Source: Raineya orbicola
GTDB lineage: Bacteria > Bacteroidota > Bacteroidia > Cytophagales > Thermonemataceae
NCBI RefSeq assembly: GCF_002843425.1
Contig: NZ_NKXO01000037.1
Location: 1 to 34,392 of the forward strand
DNA length: 34,392 nt
Direction: 5' to 3'
Below the pieces are notes generated by a model, which saw only the letters and a list, made by a program, of their open reading frames with translations, did not search any database and had not been told where the DNA came from. Below, one piece after another: positions 6,209 through 15,100 of this stretch (position 1 is its first letter; every line of letters starts with the position of its first letter). A program made the position numbers and the translations under genes.

Positions 6209-7279
6209 ATGAAGAGCGACAATCAAAACAACGATACTCTTATTCTTACCATTGCAAAAGCTACTCAAACCATTGTACTCTTGTTTGTGCTAGCTATTTT
6301 GGTGGTTGTTATTGGCATTATTGAAGCAAATACACACGCTATTTATAAAGCCTTCAACCAGCCTGAAATGAACACAACTGATAGCTTGGCTCAAAAACAA
6401 GAAGCTAAACCTGACTATTGGGTTGCCCCTGATGTAGCTACTATTCCCAATAGCCCCGAAGGAGAACTCATTAAATATGGGCGAGAACTGATTGCTCATA
6501 CTGCCAAATATTTAGGTCCCGAAGGTTCGGTAATGCAAATTTCCAACGGAATGAACTGCCAAAATTGTCATTTAGAGGCAGGCACAAAACCCTATGGCAA
6601 TAACTACGGCTCGGTAGCCTCTACTTATCCGAAGTTTAGGGCAAGGTCTGGCACTATGGAAAATATCTACAAGCGTGTCAATGATTGCTTTGAACGCAGT
6701 CTGAATGGGAAGCCCTTAGATACCAACAGCAAAGAAATGCAGGCTATCAAAATCTATATTGAGTGGCTTGGCAAAGGTGTTCCCAAAGGCAAAGAAGCAA
6801 AAGGTTCAGGTATTGTAGATTTGCCTTTCTTGGATAGAGCCGCCGACCCTGTCAGAGGTAAAATCGTTTATGAACAAAAATGTGCTTCTTGCCACAAAAA
6901 AGATGGTAGTGGCGAGCTGAAACCCGATGGTAAAGAATGGCTCTATCCACCTCTTTGGGGCGAGAAAAGCTATAACCACGGAGCAGGTTTGTATCGTCTT
7001 TCTCGCTTTGCGGGCTACGTAAAGTATAATATGCCTTTGGGAGTAAGCTATCCCGAATCGCAACTGACTGATGAAGAGGCTTGGGACGTTGCCGCTTACA
7101 TCAATTCTATGCCTCGCCCAAGCAAAGATTTGAGCAAAGACTGGCCCGATATTTCTAAAAAACCACTTGACCACCCTTTTGGTCCTTTTGCTGATGGCTT
7201 TGATGAAAAACAACATAAGTTTGGTCCTTTCAAACCTATTAAGGAAAAAAGAGAAACAAGAACAAAACAAAGAAAATAA
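6209..7279 (+). CDS. Membrane-anchored diheme cytochrome c, TsdA-like thiosulfate dehydrogenase
   Basis: A 356-residue protein with one N-terminal membrane helix (about 18-40) and no clear cleavage site, then a periplasmic part with two cytochrome c domains. Heme 1 is bound by CQNCH (117-121), heme 2 by CASCH (225-229). RVNDCFERSLNGKPL (156-170) carries Cys160 at the place where TsdA enzymes and relatives have a cysteine axial heme ligand, and NMPLG with Met275 suits the second heme. TsdA joins two thiosulfates into tetrathionate or does the reverse. The C-terminal tail is rich in lysine and arginine. Context (SQR, rhodaneses, YeeE/YedE) supports a thiosulfate substrate; direction of the reaction cannot be read from sequence. 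Confidence 0.8.
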   Translation: MKSDNQNNDTLILTIAKATQTIVLLFVLAILVVVIGIIEANTHAIYKAFNQPEMNTTDSLAQKQEAKPDYWVAPDVATIPNSPEGELIKYGRELIAHTAKYLGPEGSVMQISNGMNCQNCHLEAGTKPYGNNYGSVASTYPKFRARSGTMENIYKRVNDCFERSLNGKPLDTNSKEMQAIKIYIEWLGKGVPKGKEAKGSGIVDLPFLDRAADPVRGKIVYEQKCASCHKKDGSGELKPDGKEWLYPPLWGEKSYNHGAGLYRLSRFAGYVKYNMPLGVSYPESQLTDEEAWDVAAYINSMPRPSKDLSKDWPDISKKPLDHPFGPFADGFDEKQHKFGPFKPIKEKRETRTKQRK

Positions 7280-7325
7280 TTTTACCAGCCCATTATTAAA
7301 ATGCGAATAACTACAAATTTAAGCA

Positions 7326-7601
7326 ATGATGACTACCGCAAATATACAAAGTAATGCTTTTCAGCTTGGCTTGCGACCCAACTGGAAGCAGTTTGCTCTG
7401 CTTGTGGTAGTTAATGCTTTTGTAGGAGCAATGATTGGCTTGGAGCGAAGTATTTTTCCTGATTTTGCAGAAAAAATATTTGGTATTACTTCTACAACGG
7501 CTGTTTTGTCTTTTATCATTGCTTTTGGCATAAGCAAAGCCATAACTAATTATTTCACGGGAAAACTTGTAAATCGTTTCGGTAGAAAAAAATTTTGGTA
7601 A
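7326..7601 (+). CDS. MFS transporter, N-terminal part (frame broken at 7586-7592)
   Basis: The first 91 residues of a major facilitator transporter: two membrane helices and the cytoplasmic loop 2-3 signature GKLVNRFGRKK. The frame then runs into a stop at 7599-7601 just after a run of seven A (7586-7592). Adding one A, or slipping back one base, joins this part to the frame at 7595, which continues the same protein with helices 3 to 12. So this is half of one gene, split by a single-base change, and not a separate protein. See the following entry for the rest and for context. Confidence 0.75.
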   Translation: MMTTANIQSNAFQLGLRPNWKQFALLVVVNAFVGAMIGLERSIFPDFAEKIFGITSTTAVLSFIIAFGISKAITNYFTGKLVNRFGRKKFW

Positions 7602-8551
7602 TAGGCTGGCTTTTAGCCTTGCCCATTCCTTTTTTATTGATTTGGGCTTATAGTTGGTCTTGGGTCATACTTGCCAATATGTTCTTGGGCATCAGTCAGG
7701 GAATTACGTGGAGCAGTGCCGTAATTATGAAAATAGACCTTGTTGGTGAAAGGCAAAGAGGGTTAGCAATGGGTTTCAACGAATTTGCGGGTTACTTTTC
7801 GGTAGGTGCTATGGCTTGGATAAGCACTTGGATAGCAAGTGAATATGGCATAAAGCCGTATCCATTTTATTTGGGCATTGCTATTGCTACAATCGGCTTG
7901 CTTCTGAGTGCCATTTGGGTAAAAGATACCACCCCTTTTGTAAAGATAGAAGCTCAACAAAGCACATTCAGCCATCATCAGAATATTTTTTGGGCTACTA
8001 CCCTCAAAGATAAAAACCTGAGTAGTATCACACAAGCAGGTTTTGTGAATAATTTCAATGATGGTATGATGTGGGGACTTTTCCCAATATTTTTGGCAAA
8101 ACTATTCTTCGAAAACTCTCAAATAGGTTTTTTAGTGGCTTTGTATCCTGCGGTTTGGGGGATAGCCCAACTTATTACAGGCAGGCTTGCTGACCTTTAT
8201 TCCAAAAAGAAAATGCTATTTTGGGGAATGTTGGCTCAAGGGATTGCTATTTCCGCTTTACCTGCCTTCACCGCCTTTACGCCTATTGCCATAGTAGCTA
8301 TTTTACTGGGTTTAGGAACAGCTTGGGTATATCCTACTTTTTTAGCAGGAGTAGCCTCAATGGCTCACCCTACCCAAAGAGCAGAAAGTTTGGGAACTTT
8401 TCGTTTCTGGCGAGATATGGGCTATGCTGTTGGGGCTTTGCTTTCAGGAATTATTGCGGATATCTGGAGTATAGATTGGGCGATTTTGAGCGTAGGTCTG
8501 ATAACTATCTTTTCAGCTTTGATTATTCAAATTCGTATGAACGCAAACTAA
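7595..8551 (+). CDS. MFS transporter, C-terminal part (same gene as 7326-7601)
   Basis: 318 residues with about ten membrane helices, continuing the transporter begun at 7326. It has no plausible start of its own (the frame opens at a TTG inside the upstream frame). KIDLVGERQRGLAMGFNEFAGY and GRLADLYSKKKM (the second-half loop signature) are MFS features. The complete protein would be about 408 residues, normal for the family. It sits between the TsdA-like cytochrome and an OprD-like porin (7 bases apart), so it could carry a small sulfur anion or organic acid across the inner membrane, with the porin serving the outer membrane. Substrate unknown. Confidence 0.75.
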   Translation: MVIGWLLALPIPFLLIWAYSWSWVILANMFLGISQGITWSSAVIMKIDLVGERQRGLAMGFNEFAGYFSVGAMAWISTWIASEYGIKPYPFYLGIAIATIGLLLSAIWVKDTTPFVKIEAQQSTFSHHQNIFWATTLKDKNLSSITQAGFVNNFNDGMMWGLFPIFLAKLFFENSQIGFLVALYPAVWGIAQLITGRLADLYSKKKMLFWGMLAQGIAISALPAFTAFTPIAIVAILLGLGTAWVYPTFLAGVASMAHPTQRAESLGTFRFWRDMGYAVGALLSGIIADIWSIDWAILSVGLITIFSALIIQIRMNAN

Positions 8552-8558
8552 TAAAGCT

Positions 8559-9944
8559 ATGAAACGTATAATTTTCATTATTTTTTGGGCAATGAGTAGC
8601 AGTATTTGGGCACAAGAAAAGGAAACTGCCAAAGATACAAATACATTGCTTTATTATCTCAAAAATGGTAAATGGCAAGGACATATCCGAAATTACTTGA
8701 TGGCTACCGATAATGGTAGAAAAGAACTTACCGACTACTATGCAAATGCTTTGGGCATAGATATTCATTATGAAACCACCCATTGGAAAGGCTTTACAGC
8801 GGGTTTTACAACCAGTTTTGTTTATAATACGGCTTCTTCGGATTTAGGCAAGCCTGATAGCCTCACTCAGCAATTTAATCGTTATGAAATTGGGCTTTTT
8901 GATTTAGCCAAACCCTATCAAGCTCTTATTGGTAGAATTGACGAACTGTATTTGAGCTATGCTTGGGATAAATCTAAATTAGTTTTTGGCAAGCAAAAAC
9001 TAATTACCCCTTGGGTCAATCCGCAAGATGGACGTATGCGTCCTAATTTTCAGGAAGGGATTTATCTGGATTGGCAAGATGTAAAAAACTTACGTGTAGA
9101 AATGGCTTGGCTCTATCGTTTTTTGGTGCGTTCTACTGAAAAATGGTTGTCTATTGCTAATAGTATAGGTCAATATCCTTCGGGAGTAACCCCTGACGGA
9201 GTACGTTCAGGGTATAGCAAGAACCTTTCTAGTGCAGGCTTGGGTATTGTAGGAGTAACTTATACAATTTCCCCGCTAATCAAAACGCAACTTTGGAATT
9301 ATTTTACAGAAAACATTTTCAATACCACTTTTTGGCAGATAGAAACAGAATTTTCTTTACAAAAAGAAAGCTCTCGCAAACTTCTGTTGGGTTTGCAATT
9401 GCATTACCAAACAGCCCTCAGTAACGGCGGTAATTCTGACCCTAATCTGGCATATATTCCTAAAAATCAAAGAAATTGGGCTTTGAGCAGTAGAGTGGGT
9501 TGGAAAAATGAAAATTCACAAATTACTTTCAACTACACGCGTATAGGTAATTTAGGAAGATTTCTACTCCCAAGAGAATGGGGCAGAGACCCCTACTATA
9601 CCTTCTTGCCACGCGAAAGAAACGAAGGCTTTGGAGATGTAAATGCCTTTATGATGCAGTATAGCCAAAATATTTCGAAAATAAAAACTAAAATAGAATT
9701 AGCTTATGGGCATTACATTTTACCTGATGCCCGCAATACTTCGCTGAACAAATATGCTTTCCCCAGCTACAATCAAATTAATGCGAATATTGTTCATCAA
9801 TTCAGAGGGATTCTTAAAGGCTTACAGGGGCAATTTTTATACGTATATAAAGGTGCTGTAGGCGAGTTATATGAAGATCCACGTTTGGAGTTCAACAAAG
9901 TAAATATGCACTTGTATAACCTGATTTTCAACTATAATTTCTAA
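8559..9944 (+). CDS. OprD-like outer-membrane porin
   Basis: A 461-residue beta-barrel protein. A signal peptide ends at about residue 18 (IWA, before QEKE), and the chain ends in phenylalanine (NYNF), as outer-membrane barrels do. GHIRNYLMATDN near residue 41, the following YYANALG segment and GKQKLITPWVNPQDGRM near residue 142 resemble OprD-family porins. Alternating polar/aromatic strands run throughout. OprD relatives pass small anionic or basic solutes. It lies 7 bases after the MFS gene and 12 bases before the DsrE gene, suggesting co-transcription and a shared solute route across the envelope. The solute is inferred to be a sulfur compound from the neighbours only. Confidence 0.75.
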   Translation: MKRIIFIIFWAMSSSIWAQEKETAKDTNTLLYYLKNGKWQGHIRNYLMATDNGRKELTDYYANALGIDIHYETTHWKGFTAGFTTSFVYNTASSDLGKPDSLTQQFNRYEIGLFDLAKPYQALIGRIDELYLSYAWDKSKLVFGKQKLITPWVNPQDGRMRPNFQEGIYLDWQDVKNLRVEMAWLYRFLVRSTEKWLSIANSIGQYPSGVTPDGVRSGYSKNLSSAGLGIVGVTYTISPLIKTQLWNYFTENIFNTTFWQIETEFSLQKESSRKLLLGLQLHYQTALSNGGNSDPNLAYIPKNQRNWALSSRVGWKNENSQITFNYTRIGNLGRFLLPREWGRDPYYTFLPRERNEGFGDVNAFMMQYSQNISKIKTKIELAYGHYILPDARNTSLNKYAFPSYNQINANIVHQFRGILKGLQGQFLYVYKGAVGELYEDPRLEFNKVNMHLYNLIFNYNF

Positions 9945-9956
9945 ACAAAAACTCTT

Positions 9957-10379
9957 ATGAAACGAAGTTTTCTACTTACACTCTTTCTAATATTTGGACT
10001 TGGTGCAACTTGGGCTCAGAATAATAAAACCAAACAGCACAAGGTAGTTATTCAGCTCACTACCCCTGATACAGCGGCTTATAGAGCTTTATCCAAACAG
10101 CTCAATAATCTTATTTCAGTATGGAAAGATGCCGATGTAGTAGTGGTGGTGCATAACAAAGGTATCAATATGCTTAAAAAAAATACCTCCAATGTGTCTG
10201 AAGAAATCAAGCAACTTTCAGGACGTGGTGTGAAGTTTTTGGCTTGCGAATTTACTATGCAACAACAAAAACTCACCAAAGAGGATATGTTAGAAGGAAT
10301 TTTTTACACGCCTTATGGCTTGATAGAAATCATCACAAGGCAAGAAAACGGTTATCATTACCTCAAGGGAGGATTTTAG
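9957..10379 (+). CDS. Periplasmic DsrE-family protein
   Basis: A 140-residue protein with a signal peptide cleaved after about residue 20 (TWA). The rest is a DsrE/DsrF-like alpha/beta fold: KVVIQLTTPD opens the first strand, VVVVVHNKGI the second, and GVKFLACEFTMQ carries the conserved Cys97 that bears sulfur in this family. DsrE-type proteins carry or store sulfane sulfur, and exported versions are common in Bacteroidota sulfur clusters. Here it would work in the periplasm beside the TsdA-like cytochrome and feed or collect sulfur at the YeeE/YedE transporters encoded next. The partner is inferred. Confidence 0.82.
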   Translation: MKRSFLLTLFLIFGLGATWAQNNKTKQHKVVIQLTTPDTAAYRALSKQLNNLISVWKDADVVVVVHNKGINMLKKNTSNVSEEIKQLSGRGVKFLACEFTMQQQKLTKEDMLEGIFYTPYGLIEIITRQENGYHYLKGGF

Positions 10380-10437
10380 CAAAGTTTTTACAAGCAATTT
10401 TAACAAAATACAACCATAACTTAAACCTAATACACCT

Positions 10438-11004
10438 ATGTTAGAACTTCTAAAACAACCCTGGCATTGGGCGGTAGCTGGTATTATTATCGGACTTACC
10501 GTTCCTACTTTGCTTATTTTAGGCAACAAAAAGTTTGGCATTTCCTCTTCAATGAGGCACATATGTGCCGCTTGTATGCCTGCTAATATTCCTTTTTTCA
10601 AATATGATTGGAAAAAGGAAGTATGGAATTTATTTTTTGTGGCAGGTGTGCTTATCGGTGGATTTATTGCTTCTACTTTTCTTTCCAACCCCGAACCTAT
10701 TCAGGTAGCTCAAGCTACGAAAGAACGTTTAATAGAATGGGGTATTCAAGATTTTCAGAGTCTTCTGCCTACTGAAATATTTAGTATCAATAGCCTGCTT
10801 ACACTAAAAGGATTTATTTTCTTCGTAGTAGGTGGCTTCTTGGTTGGCTTTGGAGCCCGTTATGGAGGTGGTTGTACATCAGGACACGCCATTATGGGGC
10901 TTTCTAACTTACAATTGCCTTCGCTTGTGGCTACCATTAGCTTTATGCTTGGTGGCTTTTTCTCTGCTAATGTGATTTTACCCTTATTATTCAAATTGTT
11001 TTAG
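10438..11004 (+). CDS. YeeE/YedE-family thiosulfate/sulfur transporter, first half (PmpA/PmpB-like)
   Basis: A 188-residue membrane protein with about four or five helices. The family signature GFGARYGGGCTSGHAIMG (137-154) has the conserved Cys146, and an extra pair Cys43/Cys46 lies in HICAACMP. In YeeE (TsuA), conserved cysteines line the path along which thiosulfate is passed through the membrane. Here the transporter is split into two proteins, this one and the next gene 24 bases downstream, like the PmpA/PmpB pairs in BigR-type sulfur operons. Whether the imported species is thiosulfate or polysulfide is not known. Confidence 0.85.
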   Translation: MLELLKQPWHWAVAGIIIGLTVPTLLILGNKKFGISSSMRHICAACMPANIPFFKYDWKKEVWNLFFVAGVLIGGFIASTFLSNPEPIQVAQATKERLIEWGIQDFQSLLPTEIFSINSLLTLKGFIFFVVGGFLVGFGARYGGGCTSGHAIMGLSNLQLPSLVATISFMLGGFFSANVILPLLFKLF

Positions 11005-11028
11005 TTACACCTAAAAATTTGTAAAACT

Positions 11029-11529
11029 ATGGCTACTATTCAAACACAAGACCCGCAAATAGATGTACGTCATCAAGATGCAATGTGTACCAACGAATCA
11101 CAACTCAAACACCCTTGGTGGCACAACCTAAAATACACTTTGGTTGGAATTATCTTTGGTATTACTTTCGTAAAAGCCGAAATCATAAGTTGGTACAGAA
11201 TACAAGAAATGTTCCAATTAACTTCCTTTCATATGTACGGGGTAATAGGTACGGCTGTGGTGGTAGGAGCAATTTCTGTGTTTTTTATCAAAAAAACACG
11301 AGCCAAAACGATTTACGGCGAGCCAATCACCCTTGATGATAAAAAATTTAATAAAGGACAAATTTTTGGAGGGCTGATTTTTGGTTTAGGTTGGGCAATT
11401 ACGGGGGCTTGTCCTGGTCCTTTGTATGCTCAAATTGGAGCAGGTTTTGGCGTGGTTTTCGTTACTCTACTCAGTGCCATTTTGGGTACTTGGGTATATG
11501 GATATTTTCGTGAAAAATTGCCTCATTAA
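11029..11529 (+). CDS. YeeE/YedE-family transporter, second half (DUF6691-like)
   Basis: A 166-residue membrane protein with about four helices and a longer hydrophilic N-terminus (1-30) that contains an additional Cys20. The signature GLGWAITGACPGPLYAQIG (119-137) holds the conserved Cys128. It is the partner of the preceding half-transporter; the two conserved GxxxGCxxG-like segments probably face each other to form the thiosulfate path. It is the last intact gene of the sulfur island and is followed by a hairpin at 11549. Confidence 0.85.
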   Translation: MATIQTQDPQIDVRHQDAMCTNESQLKHPWWHNLKYTLVGIIFGITFVKAEIISWYRIQEMFQLTSFHMYGVIGTAVVVGAISVFFIKKTRAKTIYGEPITLDDKKFNKGQIFGGLIFGLGWAITGACPGPLYAQIGAGFGVVFVTLLSAILGTWVYGYFREKLPH

Positions 11530-11548
11530 GGCACACGCTATTCTGGCT

Positions 11549-11576
11549 TTGCCAAGAGCTAACGCACTCTTGGCAA
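11549..11576 (+). terminator. Hairpin at the end of the YeeE/YedE operon
   Basis: Arms 11549-11558 and 11567-11576 form a perfect 10-bp stem with an 8-base loop, 20 bases after the stop at 11529. No T-run follows, so it is a structural end signal of moderate certainty. Confidence 0.5.
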
Positions 11577-11619
11577 GCTACAAAAGATAAGAAGTTATTA
11601 TGCTATAAATTTTTATTGT

Positions 11620-11955
11620 ATGAGAAAGATATTTTGGGCTATTATAACCATAAGCATTCCTATTACTTTTTTCCTATTTCCCAAAGACGAAAAGAAAAAA
11701 GAAAATCCTTATCACAGCAAAACCACTTTGGAAAGGCTCATTGAGGGTAACAAACGTTTTGTAAAAGGAGATTTTATTGCACCCAACCGCAGTGAAGAAC
11801 GCAGATTACAAACCCTTTCAGGGCAACAACCCTTTGCCGCAGTGCTTACCTGCTCTGACTCTCGCATTTCTCCTACCCTATTTTTTGATACAGGTATTGG
11901 AGATTTGTTTATTGTCAGAACCGCAGGTAATGTAAAATGCCTTACCTTCCCATAA
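11620..11955 (+). pseudogene. Beta carbonic anhydrase, truncated after its first half
   Basis: 111 residues. An N-terminal hydrophobic segment (about 4-20) marks an exported or membrane-bound form; then LIEGNKRFVKG (40-50) and CSDSR (78-82, first zinc ligand Cys78 and the Asp/Arg pair) lead to RTAGN (100-104). At this point homology stops: the next residues KCLTFP are unrelated, and the second half with the HxxC zinc ligands is missing. Beta carbonic anhydrases need about 200 residues, so no active enzyme can form. The break at about 11930 is followed by non-coding sequence, suggesting a deletion or recombination joint. Confidence 0.8.
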
Positions 11956-11987
11956 AATTTTCTTGTTAAATAAGCATACTAAAAGTT

Positions 11988-12039
11988 GCCACGAATGCAC
12001 ACAAATAACCTCTCATTTATAATTCGTGTTATTCGTGGC
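11988..12039. repeat. Inverted repeat of a dispersed type in the gap after the broken carbonic anhydrase
   Basis: gccacgaat at 11988-11996 is the exact complement of attcgtggc at 12031-12039; further inward the arms match only in part. It lies at the presumed joint between the sulfur island and the alpha-2-macroglobulin gene. Words of this type (cgaattcacgaat-like) recur as intergenic repeats in many genomes; whether this one does here cannot be tested in one window. Confidence 0.4.
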
Positions 12040-12078
12040 TTACAATAAAAAATTTCACCTAAAAATTTACTTTTACCA

Positions 12079-12108
12079 CAATAATTGCTTAAATTCAGGC
12101 AATTATTG
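12079..12108 (+). promoter_or_regulatory. Perfect 10-bp inverted repeat in the leader of the alpha-2-macroglobulin gene
   Basis: Arms 12079-12088 and 12099-12108 are exact complements with a 10-base loop, 35 bases before the ATG at 12144. No T-run follows. It could be an operator or an mRNA leader hairpin; the sequence does not decide. Confidence 0.4.
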
Positions 12109-12143
12109 CAGATATACATTTTCTTTTCCAAAACTTCAAAATT

Positions 12144-15100
12144 ATGAAATTTTCACGTTTTTTATTGTTTTATGTGCTTCTTGCGGGTCTTGCTTCCTGC
12201 GGTGGCAATCAAGTAAAAATCAGTAGCAAAAACTTTGATTCTGAAATCAGTCAGCAGCAAAATTTGATTTTCAAGTTTAACAAAGACATCATCAGTGACA
12301 GCCTGCTCAATAAATGGGATACCACTGCTTACATCAAATTTTCTCCTTTCGTACGAGGGAAATACAAATGGGTAGCTAAAAATGAACTTCTATTTTCTCC
12401 TGAAATAGGTTTCAAAGGCTCTACGAACTACAAAGCCGAATTTCAGGAAAAAAATTTCAAAACCGCCGAAAAAGTAAGCCTGAAAACTAAATCTATTGAC
12501 TTTCACACGCCTTTGCTTACTCTCAATGAAGTTACTTCGTTTTGGGGCAATCAGAATGGCACTGCGGAAATGCGTTTGCACCTGCAATTTAATTACAAAG
12601 TTAATCCCCAAGAACTGCAAAAGTTCCTCACTATTTCAGTTTCTAACAAAAATATAGCCTATCGTTTAGTTACGCTCTCTCCCGATAGGCTCATTGAGGT
12701 GGCTCTTTCAGAATTAGGAGGCAGTGAGGTAAGCGTAAAAGTTGAAAAGGGACTTCCTTGCGGCGAAAGCGACTATAAAACCCAAGAAACTTTTGAAAAA
12801 AATATCACGCTCACTCGCAAAGAGAATTTGGAAATTTTAGGCGTAGAGAATGAATTTGAAGGTTTAGAACCTTTCATTCTCATAAAAACCAATCAAGCCA
12901 TCGCTACGGAAAATCTTTCTAAACATATCACTTTACAAGTTCAGCAGAAAAGAGCTTCCTATTATTGGGAAACCGATACCGAAGCAAATAACTCAAACAC
13001 TCCAAGCTACGAACAACTCACTTTTACCCCTCACCCGCAAGGTCTGAAAATTACAGGCAATTTTGAGACTGCCAAAACTTACGAATTACGCATTAGCTCA
13101 GAAATCAAAGGCATTGCAGGGGGAGTTTTAGAGCAAGATTACACCCAGACTATTTCTTTTGGCAAAATTCAGCCACAAATAACTTTCACCGAAAAAAAGG
13201 CGATGTATCTCACCTCCAAGGGAGAAAAAAATATTGGTGTGAAAGTTGTAAATATTCCCGAAATTGAAGTTGAAATTTACAAAATCTATGAAAACAACTT
13301 ACTTGCTTTTTTAGAAAACTTTCAGTACAACCTTGAAAGCGAAACCACCTACAATTACGGCAATAGCAGTCCTTACGAAAGATACGGAACGCTTATTTCT
13401 AAACAAAGCTATGAAGTAGAACGCTTACCCGCCACCCAAAACGGCATTCACTTGCTTAACATCAGTACTGATAAACTTAAAGATTTCAAAGGAGTGTATG
13501 CTGTGGTAGTAGGTTCAAAAGAAAATTTATATGAAAAAGCATTTAAGTTAGTGGCTGTTTCTGATGTTGGTTTGATAGTCAAAGAAAATAAAGACGAAGT
13601 GTGGGTCTTTGCCAATAGCATTTTAGATGCTAAACCGCTTAAAAATGTAAAAATTAAAGCGATAAGTTACAATAACCAACTTTTAGCGGAAACCCTTACA
13701 GATGAAAACGGCGTTGCCAAAGTAAGCGGTCTGAAAGAAAAATTCCCTGATTTTCGTTTGGGAATGATAACTGCTACGAGCGAAGATGATTTTACCTTTC
13801 TACACTTAGAAAAAAGCCGAGTAGAAACTTCGCGGTATGATGTAGGGGGCTTACGAAGTAATGAAGTTCCTTATCAGGCTTTTGTGAGTTTGGAAAGAGA
13901 TTTGTACCGACCCGGCGAAAAAATCAATTTTTTAGTACTTGTACGAAACGAAGAGTGGAAAATAGAAAAAATGCCCCTGAAAGTACGTTTCACAACGCCC
14001 AATGGCAAAGAACTCACTACTCTCAAAGGTATGCTCAACGAACAGGGGGCGTGGGAAGGAAATTTGCGTTTGCCCGAAGATGCTCTAACTGGCTCATATA
14101 AAATGGAAATAATGACTTTTAATGATATTCTACTCAATTCGCAAAATATTAGTGTTGAGGAATTTATGCCTGATAGGCTCAAAATTGTGCAAAAAACAAA
14201 TAAATCTATCTATCAAGCAGGCGATAAGATAATTTTACAAGGTTCTGCTTTGAATTTGTACGGCACTCCTGCCTCCAATCGTAGCTATCAGGTAGAATTT
14301 TTCATAAAACGTAAAGTTTTTGCCCCCAAAGGTTATGAAAAATACAAATTTGAAACCATTGACAAAGATAACTATTTTGTTTCTAATCTCGCAGAAGGAA
14401 TTACCAACCAAGCGGGCGAGTTCAAAGCTGAATTTGAATTACCTAAAATTCTTGAAAATCAAGGTCTTTTAGAAGGTTATCTTTATACGACCGTTTTTGA
14501 CGAAACAGGCAGACCTGTTCGCAAAGCTGAAATCGTAGAAATTCCAACGCAAGAAGTTTTTTTAGGTATTGAACAAATTAGCGACTACATTGATGCCAAC
14601 CAAGAACAAAATATCAGTTTGGTAGCTTTGGATAAAAACGGCAAAAGTGTTGAAACTACTGCTATTGTACAAGTGATACGCTACGAGTGGCAAAATACTT
14701 TGGAAAGAGACCCCTATTCGGAAAATATACGCTACGTTTCCAACAAAAAGGAAAAAGTAGTTAGTGAGCAGAAAATTCGCATTAGGGGTAAAGCAAGCTA
14801 CCCACTACGCCTTGTACATTCGGGAGAGTATGAGGTGCGAGTACGTAATGAAAATAGTAGCAGTTACGTATCGCATCATTTATACGCTTATGCTTGGGGA
14901 ATGACCGACTACAGCTCCTTTGAAATCAATAAAGAAGGGCAAGTGGATATTACCGCCGATAAAGAAACCTATAAAATCGGAGAAACTGCCAAATTGCTTT
15001 TCAAAACGCCTTTTGAGGGCAAATTGCTTGTAACGATTGAGCGAAACAAAGTTTTACAACATTTTTATTTAGAAACAGAAAAGAAAGCCGCAAGTTTCAA

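Noticed and set aside
7326-8551. Programmed -1 frameshift as the certain explanation of the split MFS gene
   Set aside because: The A7 run is a good slip site, but no stimulating hairpin or pseudoknot is evident downstream and a single-base homopolymer error is at least as likely.
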